This document shows positions 12,365-26,048 of a stretch of 64,000 nt of DNA, piece after piece. The notes under the pieces were generated by a model. That model did not search any database, was not told where the DNA came from, and worked only from the letters and a program-made list of their open reading frames with translations. The first letter of the stretch is position 1. Every line of letters begins with the position of its first letter. The translations under genes were made by a program, and so were the position numbers. The stretch comes from Aristolochia californica (Eukaryota; Streptophyta; Magnoliopsida; Piperales; Aristolochiaceae), in the NCBI GenBank assembly GCA_029961685.1, contig JARWKL010000002.1:18816908-18880907 (forward strand), given 5' to 3'.

Positions 12365-12804
12365 TGTGGAAGATAAGATCAAGCCCAAACAACCAATGAA
12401 GGCCCACATATGTAAGATTATTATAAGATGGGCCACATGACCGAGGAAGGCCCACAATATAGGCCCAAGCCCATAAGAAGTAGGACCCACTATGATTACC
12501 AAGAGCTGGCAACCTGATCACATCAGTTGGAAGATCAAGAAAAACTCACAAAAGTATCTTTATCTTAGGGTCACGACCAAGAAGAGTTTTAGTTTAAGTT
12601 ATATTTGTCTTTAATTAAGATTGAGTTACCTAATTATGTTAGGACTTACCTTAAGTGTTAGAGTTTGGGTGTAATTGGGACAAGGGTAGTTTTATTGTAT
12701 TTGGACTCTACTGTCTTCCTCTATTATAAATAGAGGTTCATGTACTCTGATTACAACAAGTTATTGATGTCAATGAAGCATTTCACTTTTTCATCAATTC
12801 AAAA
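12365..12804 (+). repeat. 3' LTR of the copia-like element
   Basis: The 440-bp LTR starts tgtggaagataag (one T fewer than the left copy) and ends aattcaaaa, where the left LTR has aattcagca. Two substitutions therefore removed the usual terminal CA. It keeps a segment of about 80 bp (around 12553-12633) missing from the left LTR, so this is probably the ancestral length. The end at 12804 is supported by the TSD that follows it. Confidence 0.85.
12725..12732 (+). promoter_or_regulatory. TATA-like box in the 3' LTR
   Basis: The sequence tataaata sits inside cctctat-tataaata-gagg, equivalent to 10531-10538 in the left LTR. Here the surrounding bases cctctatt...aatagagg are also nearly palindromic. 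Confidence 0.55.
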
Positions 12805-12809
12805 ATTCT
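12805..12809 (+). repeat. Target-site duplication, right copy (attct)
   Basis: A perfect match to 10246-10250, directly after the right LTR. The satellite resumes with caagtaaacgtgcggtggga in the phase expected from the left flank. Confidence 0.85.
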
Positions 12810-15800
12810 CAAGTAAACGTGCGGTGGGATATTTACCACAGCCAAACAACCCACTTTTTTCCTATTTAAAAAAAGCAGACCAAACAATCATAGACCATCT
12901 TAATGTTTTATCGATTAATGATGTGGAACGGCTATAATTTTTGCTAGAAATGACTTATGGTTTGAGAGTCAACACCTAGTAAAAAAAGCCTCGCCCCCCT
13001 TTTCTGATGATTCCAAAACCTAATATATAAAAAACTAAAAGAGTTTAAAATCTTTAAAAATCAGAGATACTTTTTGAAATTATCTCTCTCAGAATTTATG
13101 CATTTACATTTTGGAAGTTCAATTTTTTTCAAATCCAAACTTGAGTTTTCACTCTCCCATTTTTCTCGTAAACAAAAAGATAAGGAAAATAGATCACAAC
13201 AAAATAAAAATTTCAGAGTTTATCTATGCAAAAAATCGAAAGCTATAATAAATGTTAGTGAAGAAAATTATTTCACGCACTAAACATGAACACCAAAATT
13301 TTGTTATCCATGTTTGGGAAATTCCACTTGTACAACCCCTAATAGCTTGGTGGAATTTCGTAAGAAAGAGATTTCTAATTTATCCTAACAAGTTTTAAAT
13401 ATGGATATGCATGCCTGAAACATGTTGAAGATGCAAATGACCGAATGATCCAAAAATTTCAAGGAGTAGAAAAATTTATATTCTCAAGTTAATGTGTGGT
13501 GGGATATTTACTAGAGCCCAACAACCCGGTTTTTGCCTATTTAAAAAAAGCGGACATAACAATCATAGATCATCGTAAATGTTTTGATCGATTAATGATG
13601 TGTAACGGCTATAATTTTTATTAGAAATGACTTATGGTTTGGGAGACAACACTTAGATAAAAATGCCTTGCCCCCTTTTTTCGATGATTGCAAAACCTAA
13701 TATATGAAAAACTAAAAGAGTTTACAATCCTTAAAAATAACAGATACTTTTTTGAATTATTTGTCTCAACATTTGTCCATTTCCATTTCGGATGTTCAAT
13801 TTTTTTTCAAATCCAAACTTGAGTTTTCTCTCCCATTTTCTAGTAAACAAAAAGATAAGGCAAATAGATCACAACAAAATGAAAATTCTAGAGTTTACGT
13901 ACGCAAAAAATCAAAAACTAATAAATGTAACAAAAGAAAATTATTTCACGCACTAAAAATGAACACCAAAGTTTTGTTATCCATGTTTAGGAAATTCCAC
14001 TTGTACAACCCGTAATAGCTTGATGGAATTTTATAAGAAAGAGATTTCTATTTGATCCTAACATGTTTTAAATATGGATATGCATGCCTGAAACATGTTG
14101 AAGATGCAAATGGCATAATGATCAAAAAATTTGAAGGAGAAGAAAAATTTTAATTCTCAAGTTAACGTGTGGTGGGATATTTACCACAGCCAAACAACCC
14201 ACTTTTTGCCTATTTACAAAAAGTGAACCTACCATTCATAGATCATCATAAATGTTTTTATCGATTAATGATGTGTGACGGCTATAATTTTTGTTAGAAA
14301 TGACATAAGGTTTGGGAGTCAACACTCAGTTAAAAATGCTTGCCGCCCCCCCCCTTTCTCGATGATTGCAAAATTAATATATATAAAATTAAAAGAGTTT
14401 AAAATTCTTAAAAATCAAAGAAACTTTTTGGAATTATCTCTCTCAGCATTTGTAAATTTCGATTTTGGATGTTCAATTTTTTTTCAAATCCAAACTTGTG
14501 TTTTCACTCTCCCATTTTTCTCGTAAACAAACAGATAAGGCAAATAATTCGCAACAAAACGAAAATTTTAGAGTTTATCCATGCCAAAAATCGAAAACTA
14601 TAATAAATTTAAGTGAAGAAAATTATTTCACGCACTAAAAATGAACACCAAAGTTTTGTTATCCAAGTTTTGGAAATTCCACTAGTACAACCCCTAATAG
14701 CTTGGTGGAATTTTATAAGAAAGAGATTTCTAATTGATCCTAACATGTTTTAAATAAGGATACGAGTGCCTGAAATAGGTTGAAGGTGCAAATGACCTAA
14801 TGATAAAAAAAATTCAAGGAGACGAAAATTTTAGTTTTCAAGTTAAAGTGCGGTGGGATATTTACCAGAACCAAGCAACCCAGTTTTTGCCTATTAACAA
14901 AAAGCGGACCTAACAATCATAGAGCATCGTAAATCTTTTGATCAATTAGTGATGTGTAACGTCTATAATTTTTGTTACTAAGGACTTATGGTTCGGGAGT
15001 CAACACTCAGTTAAAAATGCCTCGCACCCCTTTTTCGATGATTGCAAAACCTAATATATAAAAAATTTAAAGAGTTTACAATCCTTAAAAATCAGCGATA
15101 ATTTTTGGAATTATCTCTCTCAGAATTTGTGCATTTCCATTTTGGATGTTCAATTTTTTTTCAAATCCAAACTTGTGTTTTCACTCTTCCTTTTTTCTCG
15201 TAAACAAAAAGATAAGGCAAAAAGATCACAACTAAATGAAAATTTTAGAGTTTATGTATGTAAAAAATTGAAAACTATAATAAATATAAGTTACGAAAAT
15301 TAACTAAAAATGAACACCAAAGTTTTGTTATCCATGTTTGCGAAATTCCACAAGAAAAATCCGAAATAGTTTGGTGGAATTTTATAAGAAAGAGACTTCT
15401 AATTGATCCAAACATGTTTTAAATATGGATATGCATGCTTGAAACATGTTGAAGATGCAAATGACCTCATGATCCAAAAAATTCAAGTAGAAAAAATTAA
15501 ATTCTCAAGTTAACGTGCGGTGGGATATTTACAAGAGCCAAACAACCCAGTTTTTTCCTTTTTACAGAAAGTGGACCAAACAATCATAGATCATCGTAAA
15601 TGTTTTGATCGATTAATAATGTGTAACAACAATAATTTTTGTTAGAAAACTGATGGTTTGGGAGTCAACACTTAGTTAAAAATGCCTGACCCCCCCCTTT
15701 TTCCGATGATTGCAAAACCTAATATATAAAAAACTAAAAGAGTTTACAATCCTTAAAAATCATAGATACTTTTTGGAATTATATCTCTCAGCATTTGTGC

Positions 15801-17146
15801 ATTTCCTTTTTGGATGTTTAGTTTTTTTCAAATCCAAAGTTGATTTTTCACTCTCCCTTTTTTCTCGTAAACAAAAAGATAAGGCAAATAGATCAAAACT
15901 AAATGAAAATTTGAGAGTTTATGTATGTAAAAAATCGAAAACTATAATAAATGTAAGTGATGAAAATTATTTCCCACAATACAATTGAACAACAAAGTTT
16001 TGTTATCCATGTTTGGGAAATTCCACTAGTGCAACCCCTAATAGCTTGGTGGAATTTTATAAGAAAGAGATTTCTAATTAATCCTAACATGTATTAGATA
16101 TGGATATGCATGCCTGAAACATGTTTAGGATGCAAATGACCTAATGATAAAAAAACTTTCAAGGAGTAGAAAAAAATTAATTCACAAGTTAAAGTGCGGT
16201 GGGATATTTAACAAAGCCAAACAACCCACTTTTTCCCTATTTACAAAAAAGCAGACTTAACAATCATAATTAGCGTAAATGTTTTGATCGATGATGTGTA
16301 ACAGTTCTAATTTTTGTTAGAAATGACTTATAGTTTGGGAGTCAACGCTCAGTTAAAAATACATCACCCCCCCACCCCCCCCCCCCTTTTCCGATGATTT
16401 AAAAAAGCTAATATATAAAAACCAAAAAGAGTTTACAATCCTTAAAAATCAGAGATACTTTTTCAAATTATCTCTCTCAGTATTTGTGCATTTCCATTTT
16501 GGATGTTCAATTTTTTTTCTAATCCATTCCTAAGTTTTCCCTCTCCCTTTTTTCTCGTCAACAAAAAGATATGGCAAATAGATCACAACAAAAAAAAAAT
16601 TTTATAGTTGATATATGCAAAAAATCAAAGACTATAATGTAAGTGATGAAAATTATTTCACGTACTAAAAATGAACACCTAAGTTTTATCCATGTTTGGA
16701 AAATTCCACTAGTACAACCCCTAATAGCTTAGGGGAATTTTAGTAGAAAGAGATTTCTAATTGACCCTAACATGTTTTAAATATGGATATGCATGCCTGA
16801 AACATGTTGAAGATGCAAATGACCTAATGATCCAAAAATTTCAAGGAGTAGAAAAATTTAAATTCTCAAGTTAAGGTGCGGGGGAATATTTACAAGAGCC
16901 AAACAACCCAGTTTTTTCCTATTTACAAAAAGTGAACCTAACAATCATATATCATCGTAAACATTTTGATCGATTAATAATGTGTATTAATTTTCTTTAT
17001 AAATGACTTATGATTTGGGAGTCAACATTCAGTTAAAAATGCCCCGCCCCCCCTTTTCCGATGATTGTAAAACCTAATATATAAAATGCTAAAAGAGTTT
17101 AAAATCCTTAAAAATCATATATACTTTTTGGAATTATCTCTCTCAG

Positions 17147-17704
17147 CATTTGTGAATTTCCATTTTGGATGTTCAATTTTGTTTCAAATCCAAACTTGAG
17201 TTTTCTTTCACGCACTAAAAAAGAACACTAAAGTTTTGTTATCCACGTTTGGGAATTTCCACAAGTACAACCCCTAATTGCATGGGGAAATTTTATAAGA
17301 AAGACATTTCTAATTGATCCTAACATGTTTTAAATATGGATATGCATGCCTGAAACATGTTGAAAATGCAAAAGACCTAATGATCAAAAAATTTCAAGAA
17401 GTAGAAAAAATTAAATTCTCAAGTGAATGTGCGGTGGGATATTTACAAGAGCCAAACAACCCAATTTTTTCCTATTTAAAAAAAGCTTACCTAACAATCA
17501 TTGATCATCATAAATATTTTGATCGATTAATATTGTGTAACGGCTATAATTGTTTTTAGAAATGACTTATGGTTTGGGAGTAAACACTGAGTTAAAAATG
17601 TCTCGCCCCCCCTTTTCCGATGATTGTAAAGCCTAAGATATAAAAAACTTAAAGAGTTTACAATCCTTAAAAATCACAGATACTTTTTGGATTTATCTCT
17701 CTCA
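17147..17704 (+). repeat. Satellite monomer with internal deletion
   Basis: This monomer is about 558 bases long. Near 17203 the block aacttgagtttt joins ctttcacgcactaaaaa, so about 120 bases between the T-rich block and the cacgcactaaaaatgaaca block are missing. Confidence 0.75.
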
Positions 17705-18268
17705 GCATTTGTGCATTTCATCTTGGATGTTCAATTTTTTTTCAAATCCAAACTTCAGTTTTCTTTCTCCCTTTTTTCTCGTAAACAAAAAGATATGACA
17801 AATAGATCACAACAAAAAGAAAATTTTACAATTTATGTATGCAAAAAATCAAAAACTATAATAAATGTAACTGATGAAATGTATTTCACGCACTAAATAT
17901 GAACACCAAAGTTTTTTGTCCATGTTTGGGAAATTCCACTAGTACAACCCCTAATAGCTCTGGAGAATTTTATTAGAAAGAGATTTCGATCCTAACATTT
18001 TTTAAATATGGATATGCATGCCTGAAACATGATGAAGATGCAAATGCCCTAATGATCCAAAAATTTTAAGGAGTAGAAAAATTTTAATTCTCAAGTTAAG
18101 GTGCTGGGGGATATTTACTAGAGCCAAACAACCCAGCTTTTTCCTATTTACAAAAAATGGACTTGACAATCATAGATCATCTTAAACGTTTTCATCGATT
18201 AATAATGTGTAGTAATTTTCATTATAAATGACTTATGATTTGGGAGTCAACACTCAGTTAAAAATGCT

Positions 18269-18285
18269 CCCCCCCCCCCCCCCCC
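18269..18285 (+). repeat. Poly-C run in satellite, 17 bases
   Basis: C-run at the normal C-tract phase of the monomer, between aaaaatgct and atttccgatgattg. Confidence 0.9.
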
Positions 18286-20408
18286 ATTTCCGATGATTGT
18301 AAAACCTAATATATAAAATGCTAAAAGAGATTAAAATCCTTAAAAATCATATATACTTTTTGGAATTATCACTCTCAGCATTTGTGCATTTCCATTTTGG
18401 ATGTTATATTTTTTCAAATCCAAACTTGAATTTTCATTCTCCTTTTTTTCTCGTAAACAAAAAGATAAGGCAAATAGATCACAACAAAACGAAAATTTTA
18501 AAATTTATGTATGCAAAAAATTGAAAACTATAATAAATGTAAGTGAAGAAAATTATTTCCCGCACTAAAAAAGAACACCAAAGTTTTGTTATCCATGTTT
18601 GGGAAATTCCACAAGTATAACCCCTAATTGCATGGAGGAATTTAATACGAAAGAGATTTCTAATTGATCCTATCATGTTTTAAATATGGATATGCATGCC
18701 TGAAACTTGTTGAAGATGTAAAATACCTAATGATCCAAAAATTTCCAGAAGTAGAAAAAATTAAATTCTCAAGTTAACGTGCGGAGGGATATTTACCTGA
18801 GCCAAACAACGCAATTTTTCCTATTTACAAAACGCGGAGCTAACAATCATAGGTCATCGTAAATGTTTTGATTCATTAATACTGTGTAACGATTATAATT
18901 TTTTTCAGAAATGACTTATGGTTTGGGAGTCATCATTCAGTAAAAAATGCCTCGCCACGCCTTTTTCGATGATTGCAAAACCTAATTTATAAAAAATTGA
19001 AAGAGTTTAAAATCCTTAAAAATCACAGATACTTTTTGGAATTATCTCTCTTAGCATTTTTGCATTTCCATTTTGGATGTTCAATTTTTTTTCAAATCCA
19101 AACTTCAGTTTTCACTCTCCCTTTTTTCTCGTAAACAAAAAGATAAGGCAATTAGATCACAACAAAATGAAAATTTAAGAGTTTACATAAGTAAAAAAAT
19201 GAAAAATCTAATAAATATAAGTGAAGAAAATTATTTCCCGCACTAAAAATGAACACAAAAGTTTTGTTATCCATGTTTGAGAAATTTCATTAGTTCAACC
19301 CCTAATAGCTTGGTGGAGTTTTATAAGATAGAGATTTCTAATTAATCCTAACATGTTTTAAATATGGATATGCATGCCTGAAACATGTTGAAGATGCAAT
19401 TGACCTAATGATAAAAAAATTTCAAGCAGGAGAAAATTTTAAATTCTCAAGTCAATGTGCGGTGGGATATTTACTAGAGACAAACAACCCACTTTTTGTC
19501 TATTTACAAAAAGCGGACCTAACAATCATAGATCATCGTAAATGTTTTTATCGAATAATGATATGTAACGGCTATAATATTTGCTAGAAATGACTTATGG
19601 TTTGGGAGTCAACACTCAGTTAAAAAGGCCTCACCCCCCTTTTCCGATGATTGGAAAACCTAATATATTAAAAACTAAAAGAGTTTACAATCCTTGAAAA
19701 TTATAGCTACTTTTTGGAATTACTCTCTCAGAATTTTTGCATTTCCATTTAGGACGTTCAATTTTTTTTAAAATCCAAACTTGAGTTTTCACTCTCCTTT
19801 TTTCCTCATAAACAAAAATATAAGGCAAATAGATTACAAAAAAATGAAAATTTTAGAGTTTATCAATGCAAATAATTGAAAAATATAATAAATGCAAGTG
19901 AAGAAAATTATTTCACACACTAAAAGTGAACACCAAAGTTTTGTTATCCATGTTTGCGAAATTCAACTAGTACAACCCCTAATAGCTTGGTCGAATTTTA
20001 TAAGAAAGAAATTTCTAATTGATCCTAACATGTTTTCAATATGGGTATGCATGCCTGAAACATGTTGAAGATGCAAATGACCTAATGATAAAAAAATTTC
20101 TAGGAGTGGAAAAAATTAAATTCTCCAGTTAACGTGTGGTGGCATATTTACTAGAGCCAAACAACCCACTTTTTGCCTCTTTACAAATAGCGGACCTAAC
20201 AATCATAGATCATCATAAGGGTTTGGATCTATTAATGACGTGTAACGACTATAATTTTTGTTAGAAATGACTAATGGTTTGGGAGTCAAGACTCAGATAA
20301 AAATGCCTTGCGCTCCCTTTTTCGATGATTGAAAAAGCTACTATATAAAAAACTAAAAGAGTTTACAATCCTTAAAAATCACAGATACTTTTGGAATTAT
20401 CTCTCTCA

Positions 20409-21070
20409 GCATTTGTGGATTTCCATTTTGGATGTTCAATTTTTTTTCAAATCCAAACTTGAGTTTTCACTCTCCCTTTTTTCTCGTAAACAAAAAGATA
20501 AGGCAAATAAATCACAACAAAATAAAAAATTTAGAGTTTATGTATGCAAAAAATCAAAAACTATAATAAATGTAAGTGAAGAAAATTATTTCATGAACTA
20601 AAAATTAACACCAAATTTTTGTTATCCATGTTTGGGAAATTCCACATGTACATCCCCTAATAGCTTGGTGGAATTTTATAAGAAAGAGTTTTCTAATTGA
20701 TCCTAACATGTTTTAAATATGGATATGCATGCCTGAAACATGTTGAAGAAGCAAATGACCTAATTATACAAAATTTTCAATGAGTTGAAAAAATTAAATT
20801 CTCAAGTTAACGTGCTGTGGGATATTTTCTTGAGAGCGAACCCAACAATCATAGATCTTCGTAAATGTTTTGATTGATTAATATGTGTAACGGGTATAAT
20901 TTTTGTTAGATATGACTTTATGTTTGGGGGTCAACACTCAGTTAACAATGCCTCACCCCCCCACCCACCCCCCCCCCCCCCCCCCCCCTTTTACGATGAT
21001 TGCAAAAACTAATATATAAAAAATTAGAAGAGTTCACAATCCTTAAAAATCACCGATACTTTTTTGAATC
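20409..21070 (+). repeat. Satellite monomer with deletion at ~20828
   Basis: At about 20820-20836 gtgctgtgggatatttt is followed by cttgagagcgaacccaac, so about 30 bases of the normal accagagccaaacaaccc region are lost or rearranged. The monomer also carries a 33-base C-rich run at 20956-20988 containing two A bases. The anchor of the next monomer (~21070) is itself partly deleted. Confidence 0.65.
20956..20988 (+). repeat. C-rich run in satellite, 33 bases
   Basis: C-run interrupted by A at two places, in the normal monomer phase, followed by ttttacgatgattgc. Confidence 0.9.
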
Positions 21071-21730
21071 ATATTTTGGATGTTCAATTTTTTTGAAAAT
21101 CCAAACTTGAGTTTCAACTCTCCCTTTTTTCTCTTAAACAAAGAGATAAGGCAAATAGATCGCAACAAAATGAAAATTCTAGAGTTTGTGTATGTAAAAA
21201 GTCAAAAACTATAATAAATTTAAGTGAAGAAAATTATTTCCTGCACTAAAAATGAACACCAAAGTTTTGTTATCCATGTTCGGGAAATTCCACAGTACAA
21301 CCCCTAATAGCTTGGTGGAATTTTATAAGAAAAAGATTTCTAAATTATCCTAACAAGTTTTAAATATGGATTTGCATGCTTGAAACATGATGCAGATGCA
21401 AATGACCCAATGATCCAAAATTTCAAGGAGTTAAAAAATTTTAGTTCTCCAGTTAACATGCGGGGGAATATTTACCAAAGACAAACAACCCACTTTTTGC
21501 TTATTTAAAAAAATCGGACCTAAAAATCATAGATCATTGTATATGTTTTGTTCTATTAATGATGTGTAACGGTTATAATTTTTGTTAGAATTGACTTATG
21601 GATAGGGAGTCAACACTCAGTTAAAAATGCCTCTCCCACACTTTTCTGATGATTGCAAAACCTAATATTAAAAATTAGAAGAGTTTAGAATCCTTAAAAA
21701 TCACAGATACTTTTTGGAATTATCTCTCAC

Positions 21731-22733
21731 AACATTTCCATTTTGGATGTTCAATTTTTTTTAAAATCCAAACTTGATTGTCAACTCTCCCTTTTTTCCC
21801 GTAAACAAAAAGATAAGGCAAATAGATCACAACAAAATGAAACTTTTAGAGTTTGTGTATGTAAAAAATCAAAAACTATAATAAATGTAAGTGAAGAAAA
21901 TTATTTCACACACTAAAAATGAACACCAAAGTTTTGTTATCCATGATCGGGAAATTCCACTAGTACAACCCCTGTTATCTTGGTGGAATTTTATGAGAAA
22001 GATATTTATAAATTATCCTAACAAGTTTTAAATATGGATATGCATGCTTGAAACATGTTGAAGATGCAAATGACCTAATGATCCAAAAATTTCAAGGAGT
22101 AGAAAATTTTAAATTCTCAAGTTAACGTGCGGTGGGATATTTCTCTCGCCCTTTATTCTCGTAAACAAAAAGATAATGCAAATAGAACACAACGAAATGA
22201 AAATTTTAGAGTTTATGTATGCAAAATATTGAAAACTATAATAAATGTAAGTGAAGAAAATAATTTCACGCACTAAAAATGAACACCAAAGTTTTGTTAT
22301 CCATGTTTGGGAAATTCCACTAGTACAACCCCTAATAGATTGCTTGAATTTTATAAGAAAGAGATTTCTAATTGATCCTACCATGTTTTAAATGTGGACA
22401 TACATGCCTGAAACATGTTGAAGATGCAAATGACCTAATGATCCAAAAAATTTGGAGTAGAAAAAATTAAATTCTCAAGTTAAAGTGTGGTGGGATATTT
22501 ACCACACCCTAATAACCCCCTAACAATCATAGGTCATCGTAAATGTTTTGATCGATTCATTATGTGTAACGGCTATAATATTTGTTAGAAATAGCTTATG
22601 GTTTGGGAGTCGACGCTCAGTTAAGAAAGCCTCGCCCCCCATTTTCTGATTATTGCGAAACCTAATATATAAAAAACTAGAAGAGTTTAAAATTCTTAAA
22701 AATCATAGATACTTTTTGGAATTATATCTCTTA
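21731..22733 (+). repeat. Truncated satellite monomers (junction ~22141)
   Basis: The spacing between anchors is about 1003 bases, or 1.5 monomers. At about 22130-22146 gtgcggtgggatattt joins ctctcgccctttattctcg, skipping to the T-rich block of the following unit. The left side of this break is the same gatattt position as at 7155. Confidence 0.75.
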
Positions 22734-25700
22734 ACATTTGTGCATTTCCATTTTTTATGTTCAATTTTTTTTCAAACCTAAACATGAGTTTCCACTCTCC
22801 CTTTTTTCTCGTAAACAAAAAAAAAGGCAAATAGATCACAACAAAATGAAAATTTTAGAGTTTGTGTATGTAAAAAATCAAAAACTATAATAAAAGTAAT
22901 TGAAGAAAATTATTTTCTGCACTAAAAATGAACACCAAAGTTTTTATATCCATGTTCGGGAAATTCCACTAGTACAACCCATAATAGCTTGGTGGAATTT
23001 TATAAGAAAGAGATTTCTAAATTAACCTAACAATTTTTAAATATGGATATGCATGTCTGAAACATGATGCAGTTGCTAATGACCTAATGATCCAAAAATT
23101 TGAAGGAGTAGAAAATTTTTAATTCTCAAGTTAATGTGCAGTGTGATATTTTATCCAGAGCCAAACATCCAACTTTTTTCCTATTTAAAAAAATTGGACC
23201 TAACAATCATTGATCATCATGAATGTTTTGATCTATTATTGATGTGTAATGGCTGTAATTTTTTTTAGAAATGACTTATGGTTTGGGAGTCATGACTCAG
23301 TTAAAAATGCCTCGCCCACACTTTTCCAATGATTGCAAAAGCTTATATATAAAAAAAATAGAAGAGTTTACAATCCTTAAAAATCACAGATACTTTTTGA
23401 AATTATCTCTCTCAGAATTTGTGCATTTCCATTTTGGATGTTCGATTTTTTTTAAAATCCAAACTTGAGTTTCAATTCTCCCTTTTTTCTCATAAACAAA
23501 AAGATTAGGCAAATAGATCACAACTAAATAAAAATTTTACAGTTTGTGTATGTAAAAAATTGAAAACTATAATAACTGTAAGTGAAGAAAATTATTTCAA
23601 GCACAAAAAATGAACCAAAGTTTTTTTATCAATTTTTGGGAAATTCCATTAGTACAACCCCTAATAGCTTTGTGGAATTTTATAAGAAAGAGATTTATAA
23701 TTGATCATAACATGTTTTAAATATAGATATGCATGCTTGAATCATGTTGAAGATGCAAATGCCCTAATGATCCAAAAATTTCAATGAGTAGAAAATTTTA
23801 AATTCTCAAGTTAACGTGCCATCGATATTTACCTGAGCCAAACAACCCAATTTTTTGCCTATTAACAAAAACCGGACCTAAAAATCATAGATCATCGTAA
23901 ATGTTTTGATCAATTAATTATGTGTAATGGCTAAAATTTCATTTAGAAATGGCATATGGTATGGGAGTCAACACTCGGTTAAAACAGCCTCGCCCCCCTT
24001 TTTCTGATGATTGCAAAACCTAATATATAAAAAACTCGAAGAATTCACAATCCTTAAAAATCACAGATACTTTTTGGAATTATCTCTCTCAACATTTGTT
24101 CATATCAATTTTGGATGTTCAATTTTATTCAAATCAAAAATTGAGTTTCCACTCTCCCTGTTTTCTCGTAAACAAAAAGATAAGGCAAATAGACCACAAC
24201 AAAATGAAAATTTTAGAGTTTATGTATGCAAAAAATTGAAAACCATAATAAATCTAAGTGAAGAAAATTATTTCTCGCACTAAAAATAAACACCAAAGTT
24301 CTGTTATCCATGTTTGGGAAATTCCACTAGTACAACAACTAATAGCTTGGTGGAATTTTATAAGAAAGAGATTTCTAGATGATCCTAACATGTGTTAAAT
24401 ATGGATATGCATGCTTGAAACATATTGAAGATGCATATGACCTAATGATCCAAAAATTTTGGAGTAGAAAAAATTAAATTCTCCAGTTAACGTGCGGTGG
24501 GATATTTACCACAGTCCAATAACCCACATTTTTCCAATTTACAAAAAGCGGACCTAACAATCATAGATCATCGAAAATATTTTGATCGATTAATTATGTG
24601 AAACGGCTATAATTTTGGTTAGAAATAACTTATGGTTTGGGAGTTAACACTCAGTTAAAAAAGCCTCGCCCCCCATTTTTCGATGATTGCAAAACCTAAT
24701 TTATAAAAAACTAGATGAGTTTACAATTCTTAAAAATGACAGATACTTTTTGGAATTATCTCCATCAGCATTTGTGCATTTCCATTTTGGATGTTCAATT
24801 TTTTTTCAATTCCAAACATGAGTTTCCACTCTCCCATTTTTCTCGTAAACAAAAAGATAAGGCAAATAGATATCAACAAAATGAAAATTTTAGAGTTTGT
24901 GTATGTAAAAAATCAAAATCTATAACAAATTTAAGTAAAAAGAATTATTTCACGCACAAAAAATGAACACCAAAGTTTTTTAATCCATGTTTGGGAAATT
25001 CCACTGGTACAACCCCTAATAGCTTGGTGGAATTTTATAAGAAAGAGATTTCTAATTGATCCTAACATGTTTAAATATGGATATGCCTGCTTGAATCATG
25101 TTGAAGATGCAAATGACCTAATGATCCAAAAATTTCAAGGAGTTCAAAATTTTAAATTCTCAAGTTAACGTGTGATGGGATATTTGCCAGAGCCAAACAA
25201 CCCAGTTTTTTGCCTATTAACAAAAATCGGACCTAACAATCATAGATCATCGTAAATGTTCTGATCGATTAATTATGTGTAATGGCTATACTTTTATTTA
25301 GAAATGGCTTATGGTTTGGAAGTCAACACTCTGTTAAAAAAACCTCGCCCCCGCTTTTCAGATGATTGCAAAACCTAATATATAAAAAACTCAAAGAGTT
25401 TGGAATCCTTAAAAATCACAGATACTTTTTGGAATTATCTCCTTCAGCATTTGTGCATTTTCATTTTGGATGTTCAATTTTTTTGAAATCCAAACTTTAG
25501 TTTCCATTCTCCCTTTTTTCTTGTAAACAAAAACATAAGGGAAATAGATCACAACAAAATGAAAATTTTTTAGTTTGTGTATGTAAAAAATTGAAAACTA
25601 TAATAAATTTAAGTGAAGAAAATTATTTCACGCACTAAAAATGAACACCAAAGTTTTGTTATCCATGTTCGAGAAATTCCTCTATTACAACCCCTAATAG

Positions 25701-26024
25701 ATTGGTGGAATTTTATAAGAAAGATATTTCTAAATTATCCGAACTTATTTTAAATATGGATATGCATGCATGAAACATGTTGATGATGCAAATGATCTAA
25801 TAATCCAAAATTTTCAAGGAGTAGAAAATTTTAAAATTCTCAAGTTAACGTGACGTGGGATATTTAGCAGAGCCAAACAACCCAGTTTTTGCCCATTTAC
25901 AAAAGCGGACCTAACAATCATAGATCATCGTAAATGTTTTGATCAGCTATAATGTGTTACGGCTATAGTTTTCTTTAGAAATGGCTTATGGTTTGGGAGT
26001 CAGCACTATGTTAAAAAAGCCTCA

Positions 26025-26048
26025 CCCCCCCCCCCCCCCCCCCCCCCC
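26025..26048 (+). repeat. Poly-C run in satellite, 24 bases
   Basis: Pure C-run following aaaaaagcctca, in the normal monomer phase. Confidence 0.9.

Larger units (their letters stand above)
10251..12804 (+). mobile_element. Non-autonomous LTR retrotransposon, copia-like ends
   Basis: This 2554-bp element interrupts the satellite. It has direct terminal repeats (10251-10610 and 12365-12804), a primer site matching initiator Met tRNA directly after the left LTR, a purine tract directly before the right LTR, and a perfect 5-bp TSD. The interior of about 1.75 kb has no ORF that I can match to gag, protease, integrase, RT or RNase H, so it must have moved using enzymes from another element. The size lies between TRIM elements and full copia elements. 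The 5'-TGGTATCAGAG primer site favours a Ty1/copia partner, but that is inference. The LTRs differ by roughly 6-8% by eye plus one indel of about 80 bp, so the insertion is not recent. Confidence 0.88.
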
